Shown piece by piece: positions 32,108-43,013 of a stretch of 64,000 nt of DNA (the first letter of the stretch is position 1; each line of letters starts with the position of its first letter). The position numbers and the translations under genes are program-made. The notes below the pieces were generated by a model that ran no database searches, was not told the DNA's origin, and saw only the letters and a list, made by a program, of their open reading frames with translations. The DNA comes from a bacterium (GTDB lineage: Bacteria > UBP6 > UBA1177), in assembly GCA_017645765.1 (NCBI GenBank), contig JAGCNV010000055.1:1-64000 (forward strand). Direction: 5' to 3'.

Positions 32108-33646
32108 CTAATAAATTTTTGATATATCAGTTTTCGGATAGTATCTCTTCAGAATAAAGCGGAAGTCGCGCCCTTTTTTACCGAGTGAAACGGCTCCCAT
32201 CTGGCTCATTCCGACTCCGTGTCCCCAGCCCGCTCCTTCAAAAATCCAGTTTTCGTCTTCTTTGCGAACAAGGAAAGCGGAACTGTATAAATTGTCCAAT
32301 AATTTTCTAATATTAAGTTCGCCGTAAACAACAAGCGAAGATAGTGTGCCGACAAATTCAGCTTTGTAGATCCTGCCGGAGACTCCGCGCTGCAGAGCCT
32401 TGATTTCCTTAAGTTTTCCGATTTTTTTGCGTGAATTGAGCAACTCGTCGATTTTTTCCTGCGGAAATTCTACTTTCCAGCGGTGGCGCTTGTTCATTTT
32501 CAGGTTGTCTTCGCCGTAGTCGCTTTCAAGAAATTTTTTGAGGTCGGCCTCTTTGGAAAGGTTTAAATTAAGCGGCTCGTCGCCGTCCCAGACGCCGGTC
32601 AGATAAGGTTTTTCGGCGGTGAACCAGACATTCCTGATGTCTTCCGTCCTGCCGCCCGCACTTGAACAGTAAGGCGCTCTCGCCACATGAGACCCGTTGA
32701 AAAGAAGCACTTCGCCTTCAGTTTCCTTCACTGCCTGAACGAATTTGGAGTCGATTTTTCCGTTCCAGATCACCTTCTGACAGTGGACTTCGCTACAGAT
32801 GTGCCATATTTCCGAAACGTGACGCTTGCCAAGCTGCATGAAAATGTCAGTTCTCGCCGCAACAGCCTGAGCTTTGAGGGTTTCAAGCGGAGCCGAAAGG
32901 AACATCTCGCCCGGAAGAATACGCTGAAGGATGTTTTCGACAGAATCTTCTATCACAAGTTCCCCTTTTGAGCCAGAGAGCGGAGTTATAAAATAATTTC
33001 TGTCTCCCGGATATGAATCGTTTCCGGCCATAAAACCGGCTTTCGGATGAATCAGTATTAAATTCGGGCACTTATAGCTTTTTCCCTCATCAGTTCTTAC
33101 CTTTATTTCAGATTTTGCATTCGCTTCGTGCACCGGAATCGAAACGATATTGTGATCTGGAAACATCTCTCTGAATTTATTGAGCAATTCTTCAGCTCTC
33201 GACTTTTCGAAGAGCTCTTTTGAAACAATGAAATACTCGCGGTTGTCAACAGTGGATTTGTTTATTGAAAATATCGCGCCGTGGACAAAAATCTCAGTTT
33301 CCATACCGGTTTTCAGACTCCACAGCTTCGACTTTTCGGCATGACTTTTAAGTTCATTATGCGCAAGTTCCTGAAAAGCTATTTTGTATTTTACGACTGC
33401 CGGAGTGAAATTCGCGACCGAAAAAGTTAACGATTTCGCCTCAATCTCACTATTTCCGCAATCAAAGCTTTTTATATTCTCAATTTTTGTGCCGTTTTCA
33501 TAACTTTTTACGTGGACTCTGATGTAAGGAATGCTGTTCCTGAATGAAAATGATGCGCTGTGAAGAAAGTCAAATTCCTGCGATATGTCGGCTGAAATGC
33601 TGAAAATAAAAAAAATCAGAAAGGAAAAGACAACAAATTTATGCAC
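32108..33646 (-). CDS. SpoIID/LytB-domain protein, exported
   Basis: 512 residues from a GTG at 33646 with GAGGT five bases upstream; this start gives a clear signal peptide (VHKFVVFSFLIFFIFSISA). The C-terminal half has SAPLETLKAQAVAARTDIF, APYCSSAGGRTEDI and GWGHGVGMSQMGA, the SpoIID core including catalytic and substrate residues. SpoIID enzymes are lytic transglycosylases on denuded glycan. In a cell with no spore genes in view, it more likely works in division or envelope remodelling, as in other Gram-negative LytB-like proteins. Confidence 0.88.
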   Translation of the reverse strand: MHKFVVFSFLIFFIFSISADISQEFDFLHSASFSFRNSIPYIRVHVKSYENGTKIENIKSFDCGNSEIEAKSLTFSVANFTPAVVKYKIAFQELAHNELKSHAEKSKLWSLKTGMETEIFVHGAIFSINKSTVDNREYFIVSKELFEKSRAEELLNKFREMFPDHNIVSIPVHEANAKSEIKVRTDEGKSYKCPNLILIHPKAGFMAGNDSYPGDRNYFITPLSGSKGELVIEDSVENILQRILPGEMFLSAPLETLKAQAVAARTDIFMQLGKRHVSEIWHICSEVHCQKVIWNGKIDSKFVQAVKETEGEVLLFNGSHVARAPYCSSAGGRTEDIRNVWFTAEKPYLTGVWDGDEPLNLNLSKEADLKKFLESDYGEDNLKMNKRHRWKVEFPQEKIDELLNSRKKIGKLKEIKALQRGVSGRIYKAEFVGTLSSLVVYGELNIRKLLDNLYSSAFLVRKEDENWIFEGAGWGHGVGMSQMGAVSLGKKGRDFRFILKRYYPKTDISKIY

Positions 33647-33741
33647 GATGACCTCAACAAACAAAAAACCGCGGCAAAATAGCACAAACAGAACGCACTT
33701 TCAAATGAAATCGCCAATACTGAAACCTTGCCGATAAATTT

Positions 33742-34491
33742 CTACTTAATCCCCATAAATTTCGCGGCATTGTTGTAGAAAACATCTTCAAGCTGCGAAT
33801 CGCTGAGGCCGCATGACATGACGCGCTGGATTTCGACTGTCGGATGGTGGAACGGCGAATCAATACCGAACATGACGCGTCCGCTGCCGACTGTTTCGTA
33901 GGCGTTTTTGATCTGGCAACCCATCGGCATTCCGGAACATTCAAGCATGAGGTTGTCGAACTTTTTCGCCATCGTGATCGAGCCGTCGATATAGACTCCG
34001 TGACCGTGCCCCATGTGGATCATTACGACCTGAACCTGCGGATGGCGCTCGGCGAGAAGACCTATCTGCCACGGAAGCGAGAACGGCGGATGACCGCAGT
34101 GGATAAATACCGGTTTGTCGTATTTTTTCGCGATCTCCATGATCGGATCGACCATAGGCGAATCGGCTGTGAAGGCGTCGAAAAGAGGCTGCATCTTGAC
34201 ACCTGCGAACTTCTCGTCGCGCAGATAGTGCTCAAGCATGTCGTAAGCTTCGTTACCGAAATTTGCGTTGACCCAGCAGAGCGGGATTATCTTGTCCGGC
34301 ATCTTTTTGAAAGCGTCGTTGAGCTCTTCATTCAGCGTGCACGCCGCCGGACATAAGATCGTTTTTTCAATGTTGTAGTCCGACATCTGTTTTTCCAGCA
34401 TGCCGGCATCGAAATTGACATTGAACGGGCTTCCGAAAAAGCCGATGTGAGAGTGTGCGTCGATTTTTTTGAATTTTGCGAAATCGTTCAT
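33742..34491 (-). CDS. Amidohydrolase-2 family TIM-barrel hydrolase
   Basis: 249 residues from the ATG at 34491 (AGGAG upstream). Metal motif KIDAHSHIGFFG, then FAGVKMQPLFDAF, VFIHCGHPPFSLPW, MIHMGHGHG and VMFGIDSPFHHPT. These match the decarboxylase/amidohydrolase group of PF04909. Substrate unknown. It lies 22 bases after tyrS. Confidence 0.88.
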   Translation of the reverse strand: MNDFAKFKKIDAHSHIGFFGSPFNVNFDAGMLEKQMSDYNIEKTILCPAACTLNEELNDAFKKMPDKIIPLCWVNANFGNEAYDMLEHYLRDEKFAGVKMQPLFDAFTADSPMVDPIMEIAKKYDKPVFIHCGHPPFSLPWQIGLLAERHPQVQVVMIHMGHGHGVYIDGSITMAKKFDNLMLECSGMPMGCQIKNAYETVGSGRVMFGIDSPFHHPTVEIQRVMSCGLSDSQLEDVFYNNAAKFMGIK

Positions 34492-34513
34492 TTCAATCTC
34501 CTGAATTTCAATC

Positions 34514-35791
34514 CTACCCTTTCGTAACGAGGTGATAATTCTTTTTTCCGCAGCGGATGACAAGCATCGATCCGTGCAGAAGATCCGTTGTTTTCAGCAT
34601 CATGTCGGCATTGTCGGCCTTTTCGTTGTTGATATAGCAGCCGCCCTGCGCGATCATTGCTCTCGCCTTGCCTTTCGAAGGCTGCATTTTGGTGAGAACG
34701 AGAAGATCTGTAAGGTTTACACCCGCTTCGAGGTCGCTTGCCGGAACTGTGGTCGAGGGAACATCCTTGAAGATGCTGAGAAGGTCTTTTTCGCTGAGTC
34801 CGTGGAGATCGCCGCCGAAAAGTGCCGCGCTTGCAGCCTGTGCGCTTCTGAGCCCTTCTTCGCCGTGCATGATTCTTGTCGCTTCAGTCGCCAGAAGGAT
34901 CTGAGCTTTTCTCAAATGCGGCTCCTTTTTGTGCTCTTCGACGACTTTTTCGATCTCGTCAACATCAAGAAACGTGAATATTTTCAACATCTTTTCGACA
35001 TCTTCGTCGGTGACGTTGATCCAGTACTGGTAGTATTGGTAAGGCGAAGTCTTTTCCGCGTCGAGCCATACCGCGTTTCCTGCGCTTTTGCCGAATTTTT
35101 CGCCGGTCGAAGTCGTCATCAGCGGGAAAGTCATGCCGAAAGCCTTGCCTGCGTCGTCGGGATTCATCCTTCTGATGAGCTCGAGACCCGCAGTGATGTT
35201 GCCCCACTGGTCGTTGCCGCCGAACTGGACAGAGCAGCCTTTTTCCTTGAAAAGATGAAGGAAATCATGAGCCTGCAAAGTCATGTAACTGAATTCTGTG
35301 AAGGAGATACCGTTTTCCGAAGCGATCCTCGTTTTGACCGAATCTTTAGTCAGCATGTAGTTGATCGTGAAGAATTTGCCGACTTCACGCAGCCAGTCGA
35401 GGATCGACATGTTCGCCGTCCAGTCGTAGTTGTTGACGATCTCAGCCGGATTTTCGCCGTCGAATTTAAGAACGGTTCCCATCTGCTTCTTTATCGCTTC
35501 AACGTTTTCTCTAACCTTTTCAATAGTTTGCAGATTTCTTTCGGTCGATCTTCCGCTCGGATCCCCTATCATTCCGGTCGCACCGCCGACAAGTGCCAGA
35601 ACTTTGTTTCCGCACCTCTGGAAATGCGCCAGACCCATGATCGGAACGAGGTTTCCGATGTGAAGGCTGTTTGCCGTCGGGTCGAAACCGCAATAGACCG
35701 TGACTTTGTTATTTTTCAAGTGTTCGATAATACCTTCATCAGTGACCTGCGCGATAAAACCGCGTCTTTTAAGTTCGTCGAAAACAGACAT
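34514..35791 (-). CDS. tyrS: Tyrosyl-tRNA synthetase
   Basis: 425 residues from the ATG at 35791, with GGAGG six bases upstream; the earlier TTG is rejected. HIGH motif in TANSLHIGNLVP, tyrosine-binding YMTLQAHDF and GGNDQWGNI, KMSKS as KFGKSAGN, and a C-terminal S4 RNA-binding domain (ARAMIAQGGCYINNEK). Charges tRNA-Tyr. Confidence 0.97.
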   Translation of the reverse strand: MSVFDELKRRGFIAQVTDEGIIEHLKNNKVTVYCGFDPTANSLHIGNLVPIMGLAHFQRCGNKVLALVGGATGMIGDPSGRSTERNLQTIEKVRENVEAIKKQMGTVLKFDGENPAEIVNNYDWTANMSILDWLREVGKFFTINYMLTKDSVKTRIASENGISFTEFSYMTLQAHDFLHLFKEKGCSVQFGGNDQWGNITAGLELIRRMNPDDAGKAFGMTFPLMTTSTGEKFGKSAGNAVWLDAEKTSPYQYYQYWINVTDEDVEKMLKIFTFLDVDEIEKVVEEHKKEPHLRKAQILLATEATRIMHGEEGLRSAQAASAALFGGDLHGLSEKDLLSIFKDVPSTTVPASDLEAGVNLTDLLVLTKMQPSKGKARAMIAQGGCYINNEKADNADMMLKTTDLLHGSMLVIRCGKKNYHLVTKG

Positions 35792-35855
35792 TTTTTCCTC
35801 CAAAAATCAAAAAACGGGGAATATTACTTATGAATATTAAAAAAGCAAAAATGAT

Positions 35856-38093
35856 CTACTTCTTTTCCAGGAATTTCGGTCTGAAAATTATGCAGATGGA
35901 AGGAAGAAGAATGATCGAGCCGACAAGACAGACAGCGATACTGAGAACGATAAGAGCGCCGAAATAACGTATCGGAAGGAACGAGCTGAAAAGAAGGATG
36001 ACAAAGCCTACCATTACGCTGACAGCGTTGAAAATGATTCCGCGCCCCGTTGTCTGCAGGGTGTGGCGGACTGCTTCAGTCGTGTCATTGTGCTTCTGCA
36101 TTTCGATTTTGTAGCGCCACAGAAAGTGGATCGTGTAGTCAACGCCGACTCCGATTACAATCGACGAAATAAGCGCCGTCGCGATATCGAGCGTGACTCC
36201 TGTAAATCCCATGACTCCGAACATTAAAACGAGCGAAACTCCGAGCGGAATGCCCGCGATAAGCCCTGCAACTATCGATTTAAAGAGGATCATTACAAGG
36301 ATCGAAACCGAAATGAAGGAAAGGAGAAGCGAAATGATCTGCCCGTCGATGACACTGTCGATGAGGTCTTTGAACATGACGCCTGAGCCGGTTATTTCAG
36401 AGAAAATCGGCTCGTTTTCGATCAGTTTTTCTGTTTCGAGAACGACTCTTTTTATCGTTTCGCTGCTTTCGCTGTTGAGCTGAACTATTATCTGAGCCTG
36501 CGTGAAATCGGCGTTGACAAGTTTCGTGAGCTCGTCCGGATCAGCCATTTCATTATATTTAGTAAGGAAGAAATCTACCGCGTTTTTCGTTTCGGGAATT
36601 TCACCGAACCCTTTTTCGCCAGGCTGGTAAGCTCCTTTCGTGACCAGTTTTATAAGTTTTGCGATCGAAAGAGTGTTTCCGACATTCGGATTTTTGCTGA
36701 TGGTCTGCTCGACTTCATCGATCTTTTTAAGCACTTTCGGATCTTTGATGTCGGCTCTGATGTTGACGCTTATTATCTGCGAACCGCCGAAATTGTCGTT
36801 GATAAGCTGGGATGCGATCTGCGCCGGATGCCCTTTCGGATAGTAGCTCGCAAGGTTTGAATCAACAACGATTTTCGGAATCCCGAATGCCATTGCAGCC
36901 GTTAAAACAATGCTGGAAACAAGAAGCGCCTTCGGATGTTTCGAGACAAATTCCGCAATATTTACAAGGAGTTTTTCCGTCGCCGGACGTTTTTCCCTGT
37001 TTATCACTGGAGTCGGGACCTTCATCATCGAAAGAACCGCCGGAATAAAGAAAATACTTGCCGCGAGCGCGAATGTGATTCCTATCGAAGAGAGAATACC
37101 GAGCTGAGCCGCAGGAACGACCGTGTGGGTCATAAGACAGAGCATGCCGGCGATCGTCGTGACACCGGTGAGAAGTACCGGAACCGACATATCGGCATAG
37201 ACCTCTTTCGCAAGTTCTTCCGCACTTTTTTTGCCCTGAGCCTCCATGTTGTGAAGTTGATAACGGCTGATTATGTGGATTCCGTAACCGTTTGCGATCG
37301 CGATCAGAATTACGGGCAGGATTATCGTTACAGTCGTCATTTTCCAGCCGAGAAGCGGAACGAGCCCCATTGAAACGACTATCGACATTATGACGACGGA
37401 AAACGGCAGGATGACACCGCGGAGCTGCTTGAAACTTACGAAAAGTATGCCGAGCATGATAAGAAGTCCGAGCTGCATGAAGACCATCATGTCTTTCGGA
37501 ACATCTTCCGAAATGTGCTCCTTGATCACGGGAAGACCACCCAGAGTGACTTTGCCGGGGCCTTCGACTTTTGCGACTGCTTTACGAATATTTTCAGTAA
37601 TTTCAAGACCTTTTCCGTTGTTTTTCATTCTGACAAGGACTGTCGCCGCGGTAAAATCGTCGTTTATAAGAGTGCGCATGACCATGTCGTTTCCTTTGAG
37701 CATAGTCCGCAGCTCCTCTCTCTGCGCGAGCTCTTCCGGAGTTCCCTCTTTCGGCTTTTCGTCGGCGAAAGGATCGTCGTCGACCATCGGGATAGAATTT
37801 ATTTTTTCAATATCCGGAACCTCTTTCAGTACCGAAGCGATCGCGTTTATCTGCTCGAGAACAGCAGGACGAAGCACATCCTTGTCCTCGACAACGACGA
37901 AAACGATCTCCATTCCGCCGAACTTCTCTTCAAGCTCCTTGAGGTGGACCCTGAGATGGTCAGGCAGCATGTTTTCGACATCGGGATCGACGGCACTGTC
38001 TTTCAGCGGAATCGCCATTATCAAAGTTACGACAATAAAAATTGCGATGATCAGACCGCGGAACTTTATAAGCCCTTCAGCAAAATTTTTCAT
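35856..38093 (-). CDS. RND superfamily (MMPL/patched-like) transporter
   Basis: 745 residues. Two repeats of one helix, a large periplasmic domain (about 30-215 and 415-580) and five helices each. Typical sequences: VILIAIANGYGIHIISRYQ and ATALISSIVIGVGVDYTIHFLWRY, with the intramembrane acidic and polar residues of RND pumps. Such proteins export lipids, hopanoids or other hydrophobic compounds; no partner genes are present to name the substrate. Single gene, leftward, upstream of a divergent TPR gene. Confidence 0.9.
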   Translation of the reverse strand: MKNFAEGLIKFRGLIIAIFIVVTLIMAIPLKDSAVDPDVENMLPDHLRVHLKELEEKFGGMEIVFVVVEDKDVLRPAVLEQINAIASVLKEVPDIEKINSIPMVDDDPFADEKPKEGTPEELAQREELRTMLKGNDMVMRTLINDDFTAATVLVRMKNNGKGLEITENIRKAVAKVEGPGKVTLGGLPVIKEHISEDVPKDMMVFMQLGLLIMLGILFVSFKQLRGVILPFSVVIMSIVVSMGLVPLLGWKMTTVTIILPVILIAIANGYGIHIISRYQLHNMEAQGKKSAEELAKEVYADMSVPVLLTGVTTIAGMLCLMTHTVVPAAQLGILSSIGITFALAASIFFIPAVLSMMKVPTPVINREKRPATEKLLVNIAEFVSKHPKALLVSSIVLTAAMAFGIPKIVVDSNLASYYPKGHPAQIASQLINDNFGGSQIISVNIRADIKDPKVLKKIDEVEQTISKNPNVGNTLSIAKLIKLVTKGAYQPGEKGFGEIPETKNAVDFFLTKYNEMADPDELTKLVNADFTQAQIIVQLNSESSETIKRVVLETEKLIENEPIFSEITGSGVMFKDLIDSVIDGQIISLLLSFISVSILVMILFKSIVAGLIAGIPLGVSLVLMFGVMGFTGVTLDIATALISSIVIGVGVDYTIHFLWRYKIEMQKHNDTTEAVRHTLQTTGRGIIFNAVSVMVGFVILLFSSFLPIRYFGALIVLSIAVCLVGSIILLPSICIIFRPKFLEKK

Positions 38094-38235
38094 AAAAACC
38101 TCTGTTTAAAGTAACAACAACTCTTTTCGGACGCTTTTTACCGAAGCTCAGTTACAAATTCAAGTAAATCTTGCATAACTGAAGAAGTTTAATATTATTT
38201 TGCGGCGAAGATAAAAATTGTATGCGGAGGGTTTC

Positions 38236-41200
38236 ATGGAAAAGATCATTATCGCAAACGATTCGACTCTCGAAAACGTGCGTCTGAATTTCAGGCACAT
38301 CCTGCCGAAAAGCGGGGAAATCGAGGCGAAACGCGGCAATTTCAAACCGCTCGAAAGTTTATCCGGACACACGCCGGAGAATTTCTTTCCCGCTGCTCTC
38401 ACTTCGATGTCGGCGGCAGAAGCTCTTGAAACACTGAACGGAAACGACGAACTCGAACTTTTTTTCACACTCCTTCTTTCTGATCCTTCCGAATACGGAC
38501 TTTTTGAAAAACTCAAAAGCGCATCTTCGTCGATAAGCAAAGAGAACTATCTGAATTTATTGATATTTATGTTGATAAAAACAGGCTTTGCGAATGAAGA
38601 CGTCATTGATGAAATAAAGAAAAATATAACCGAATCAGATCCTGTCACCGATCTCATTCTCTCTTTTTACGACAAATCTCCGCACGAAATCACCGATACA
38701 AATTCAATGGAATCGCTCTGCGCATCGTTTTTTGAAGCGGTCAAAGCTGAAAAGGCGGGAGATTACGGCAAAGCGTTCACTCTGATGCTCAAGGTTTTTG
38801 AAGAATCCGATCTTCACCCGTTCATTTTCGAGATTCTGAAATTCTACATCATGCAGTACAACGGCATTTCCTCCGAAGATATCGCCGCATTCACCAAAAA
38901 AGTAACCGAAAGCTCGCTTGCAGTTTCGTTCACGACAGTAAAATTCGTCGAATTCTGCTACTACTATAAAAACAATATCGAAGACAAACTCGAAGAAACG
39001 GTCTCGGTACTCGCCGAAAACACAGATTCAGTCTTCATTTTAAACATAATCGCCCCGGTCCTCTACAAATATAAAAAATGGCATCTTGTCGGAAAATTCT
39101 ACAAACTCTCTTCAAAAAAAGCGATCGGCGCAGAAAAAACAATGTATCTGGAACTTCTCGCCGATCTCTATGAAAGCAAACTGGAACTACCTGATTTTGC
39201 TGCCGAAATATACCGAACCATTGCCGAAGAAGACCCGGTAAACTGCACATTTTCGCTTTCAAAGGCAGCCGCAATATACGAAGAAAACGGATCATGGGAC
39301 AAACTGGCTTCGCTCTACTCGATGCTTGCCGACAGAGAAAACAACACTGCAAATCAGGCGTTATTCTTTTATAAAACCGGCGAAATATTCAAAAACAGAC
39401 TGAACGACCACGATAAAGCCGTCGAATATTTTGAAAGAAGCATTGCAGCACGCTATTCGTTAGAAGCTGCAAGAGCTCTGGCGGAACTCTCCTTCGCAGC
39501 AAAAAATTACGACCGCTACATGGAACTTCTCGAATACGAGCTCAAAAGCGCTTTCGAAGATGCGGAGCAGATAAAATTACTCGAAAAACTTACAGACTGC
39601 TGCCTTAACTTCACGCACGACCTCGGAAAAGCAGAAACCTACCTGCTGCAGATCATTGAAATTGCTCCGAAAAATCTCGATGCAATAAAAAAACTCGGAA
39701 AAATATATTACAAAACGAAAAACTGGGAAAAACTCACAGAAATCAACTTCAAAGAGATAGATATTTCAAAGGATATTGCCGAAATCGCAAACCTTTACTA
39801 CAAAAACGGCGTAATTTTTTATGAAAATATCAAAGACATGACCCGTGCAGCCGAGTGTTTCAGAGAACTTCTCGAAATCGAACCGGAACATCTGCCGACT
39901 CTTTTCTACCTCGAGAAAATTTTTGCAAAGACAAAGGATGCTGCCGGAGCCAACCTTGTAGTCTCCCAGATCGCAGAGATGACTAAATCGGCAAAATCGA
40001 GGATATCCCTTTCATACCTGACCAAGCTTGCGATGATCCTTAGAGAATCAGGCAAAACAAAAAAAGCAAACGAAATATTCTCAGAAATAATCAAACTCTA
40101 CCCTGAAAACATAACCGCAAAAGAAAATTTAAGGATGTCTGAAGGAAAGGCAGACTTTACCAACATTGAAACAAAACTGGTTGATTATAACGAATATAAC
40201 TTTGAATTGTTTATTGAATATATAAAACAAAGTAATTCATCTTTCATGACAGATGAGATACTTAAGCACGAAGGTTCGTCATTCTGGAAGGAACTTTACT
40301 TTTTATACAAAGAAGGAACTTCAGAAAAATCAGAAATACCTTACAGCGACAAGGAAAAATTTGTTCTCTCACTTCTCGAAAAAGATTTCTCAATTGAGAT
40401 TTTAACCAAAAATTCCACAAAGAAAACAGCTTTGATGTTCTTAGTCGGCGAATACATAAAGGCAGGATTTTTTGAAGGAATTTCGATTATATTGGACTAC
40501 TACCTGAAATTCGAACCAAAAAATAAGCGAAAAATCTGGTCTTTATTCTTCAAAGGCTGCGAAAATCCGACTCTTCAGGATGATCTTGAAGAGCTGCTTA
40601 CGACAGCTGAAGAGACTGAAACTTACAATATCGCAAGAGATATTTTGGAACATATCTATATCAAAAACAAAGATTTCAACACTCTTCTTTTCATCAGGAA
40701 TATCACTCTCCAGAAAATTGAAGATAACAAAGAAAAATGCCGTTTTATCGATGAAACGATCTCTCTTGCAGGAGAAAATATATCTCCTGACAAGCTAATG
40801 CATTTATATCGTAACCGTATCAATTTTACAGATTATGAAAATCTGGATGATTTCTTAAAAATTTATGAATCCTCTCTTTCCGAAATAGGAGCAAATTCGA
40901 TTCTGATTCCTATTTATGAGAAAAAATGGAATAAAGAAAAAGAAATCGTTTCAGGCGAAAAACTTCTTAATATCTATACAGCAAAAAAGGACTGGAAAAA
41001 TGCCGGAGCAATCGCTGAAGAGCTTTTCAAGATGGATAAGAATACCACATCTCTTGAACGTTATGTCTCTATTTTGAAAGAATCCGGCGATAATGAAACA
41101 GCACTGAAAACAATGAAAACGGAACTTTCGGCAGCTAAGGACGAAGCGCAGAAAAACAGAATTAAAGAGATGCTTTTCGAAATCCTGACAGAAACCGGAA

Positions 41201-42201
41201 ATATGGAAGAAGCTGCTGAATTTTTTGCAGATTCTCCGGAAGAAAGAGCAAAAACCGAAGAAAAAATCCGTGAATATATTGCTGCAGAAAACTTTGAGGC
41301 TGCGGAAAAGGCAACAAATGTTTTCATTACGGAAAACTTGAAAAAACAAGTGCTCTTATCCCTTTCAGCTAAAGGAAGAAACGATGCGGAAAAAGAAAAC
41401 GAACTCCTGAAACCGGTCATTTTTGAAGCCGTTACAAAAAAAGATCCCTATCCTCTGAAACGTCTTGCAGAACTTAATCAGGACAAAAGACAGTTCACGC
41501 TTTTCCTTAACAAAGCACTGGATTTTATTGGAGAAAACAATGAGAAATCGATAGAACACTTTCCCAACTTCTTCGCTCTTGAAAAAGAGAAGCTGTTCGA
41601 ATTTGCAGGTTTCAGCGAAAAAGAGGGATATTTAAGGGAATTTGTCCAGATTATTTCTTCAATACCGAACAAGACAAAAATCAAGGCAAAACCGCTACAC
41701 ACCAACAACCACCGCATTTTAACGCAACTCATTGAATACATTAAACTTTCATGCAATTTCGATGAGCTTGAAGGTTTGTGGGATGAAGAAGGCACACAGC
41801 CATGCAAAGCAGTTCTGTCACAGATTCCGTATATCGTTTTCGGACCCGATTCATTAAAAACCGACTTTGAAAAACTAAAATTCATGACTCTCAGAGAATC
41901 TTTCCTTCTTGCCTGCGGACTTGACAACACCTCACCTGAAACAGCGGAAAAAATCTTATCAGTGCTTGAGTATGCAGGAAAAGAGAAAATAAAATTCGCA
42001 AGAAGCATACGTCAGACATTCCAGAACAGAGCGCTTGAGCTTATTAAACTAATTGAAAACACTGACATTTCCGAAATAAATTCGTATCTTGACAAATTAA
42101 ATGAAGCTTCGCTCTGGCATGCTTTTTACATTGATCCCGATATCGCTGAAATAAAAGACAACCCGAAAACCGAGGATTTCATAAGCCGTTATTTCCTGTG
42201 A
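38236..42201 (+). CDS. Very large TPR-repeat protein
   Basis: 1321 residues from the ATG at 38236 (GGAGG upstream). No signal peptide or membrane segment. Repeated helix pairs with TPR pattern run through the protein (for example DHDKAVEYFERSIAARYS, DMTRAAECFRELLEIEPEH). The N-terminal about 120 residues and the C-terminal about 300 are less repetitive. It should be a cytoplasmic scaffold or adaptor. AT content rises in the middle third (about 40140-41000). No named family. Confidence 0.8.
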   Translation: MEKIIIANDSTLENVRLNFRHILPKSGEIEAKRGNFKPLESLSGHTPENFFPAALTSMSAAEALETLNGNDELELFFTLLLSDPSEYGLFEKLKSASSSISKENYLNLLIFMLIKTGFANEDVIDEIKKNITESDPVTDLILSFYDKSPHEITDTNSMESLCASFFEAVKAEKAGDYGKAFTLMLKVFEESDLHPFIFEILKFYIMQYNGISSEDIAAFTKKVTESSLAVSFTTVKFVEFCYYYKNNIEDKLEETVSVLAENTDSVFILNIIAPVLYKYKKWHLVGKFYKLSSKKAIGAEKTMYLELLADLYESKLELPDFAAEIYRTIAEEDPVNCTFSLSKAAAIYEENGSWDKLASLYSMLADRENNTANQALFFYKTGEIFKNRLNDHDKAVEYFERSIAARYSLEAARALAELSFAAKNYDRYMELLEYELKSAFEDAEQIKLLEKLTDCCLNFTHDLGKAETYLLQIIEIAPKNLDAIKKLGKIYYKTKNWEKLTEINFKEIDISKDIAEIANLYYKNGVIFYENIKDMTRAAECFRELLEIEPEHLPTLFYLEKIFAKTKDAAGANLVVSQIAEMTKSAKSRISLSYLTKLAMILRESGKTKKANEIFSEIIKLYPENITAKENLRMSEGKADFTNIETKLVDYNEYNFELFIEYIKQSNSSFMTDEILKHEGSSFWKELYFLYKEGTSEKSEIPYSDKEKFVLSLLEKDFSIEILTKNSTKKTALMFLVGEYIKAGFFEGISIILDYYLKFEPKNKRKIWSLFFKGCENPTLQDDLEELLTTAEETETYNIARDILEHIYIKNKDFNTLLFIRNITLQKIEDNKEKCRFIDETISLAGENISPDKLMHLYRNRINFTDYENLDDFLKIYESSLSEIGANSILIPIYEKKWNKEKEIVSGEKLLNIYTAKKDWKNAGAIAEELFKMDKNTTSLERYVSILKESGDNETALKTMKTELSAAKDEAQKNRIKEMLFEILTETGNMEEAAEFFADSPEERAKTEEKIREYIAAENFEAAEKATNVFITENLKKQVLLSLSAKGRNDAEKENELLKPVIFEAVTKKDPYPLKRLAELNQDKRQFTLFLNKALDFIGENNEKSIEHFPNFFALEKEKLFEFAGFSEKEGYLREFVQIISSIPNKTKIKAKPLHTNNHRILTQLIEYIKLSCNFDELEGLWDEEGTQPCKAVLSQIPYIVFGPDSLKTDFEKLKFMTLRESFLLACGLDNTSPETAEKILSVLEYAGKEKIKFARSIRQTFQNRALELIKLIENTDISEINSYLDKLNEASLWHAFYIDPDIAEIKDNPKTEDFISRYFL

Positions 42202-42222
42202 TTATTTATTATATCTATTTTT

Positions 42223-42250
42223 TTGACTATCGCCTTTCAGTCGTTAGAAT
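42223..42250 (+). promoter_or_regulatory. Promoter of rlmB-rnc
   Basis: TTGACT (42223-42228), 16-base spacer, TAGAAT (42245-42250), 33 bases before the rlmB-like start. Confidence 0.5.
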
Positions 42251-42283
42251 CGCCCGAAAAAAGTTTTTTTAGGAAGGTTTTTT

Positions 42284-43013
42284 ATGGCAAAATCGTCTAT
42301 TGAATATGTCTACGGCATAAATTCGTGCTTTGAAGTTATCCGCGGCGGCAAAAGAAAAATCTATCAGGCTTATCTGAATGAAAAATCCTCGAATAATCCG
42401 CGAATCAAAAAACTTGCTGAATTTATTGAGAAAAAAGAGATAAAACTTGAGTGGGTTTCGCGTGAAAGACTTAATCAGCTTTCGGGCTCGACCGACAATC
42501 AGGGAGCAGTCATCAGGGCTTCGGTCTACAAATACGCAGAACTTGAAGAAATAATCGGAAAAAAACGGATACTCCTTTTCGACAACGTTGAAGACCCGCA
42601 CAATGTCGGCGCAATTCTCAGAAGTGCCGAGATTTTCGGCTTTGATTCGATCCTCATGCCGGTGCGCGGCGTTCCCGAAATTTATCCTTCGGTAATCAAA
42701 GTAAGTGCCGGAGCGAGTGAACACCTGAACATCGTAAGAGAATCAAGCTCGAATGTCTATGTCAAAAATCTTCAGGAAAAACACGGATATACTGTAATCG
42801 CTCTCGACGGAGCCGGTAAAAGTTCGTTTGAAGATGTTGCCGCAGTCAATCCGGAAAAAATACTTCTCGTTATCGGCGGCGAAGACAAATCTGTCGGTCA
42901 GTATATTTTAAACTGCGCCGATTTCGTCGTTTCGATAAAGCAGTTCGGCAAAATAAATTCGCTCAACGCTTCAGTTGCCGCAAGTATCGCCATGTATGCT
43001 TTAGGGGGAGAGA

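Noticed and set aside
34532-35833. 433-codon frame opposite tyrS
   Set aside because: It is the antisense of the clear tyrosyl-tRNA synthetase gene; the codon pattern supports tyrS only.
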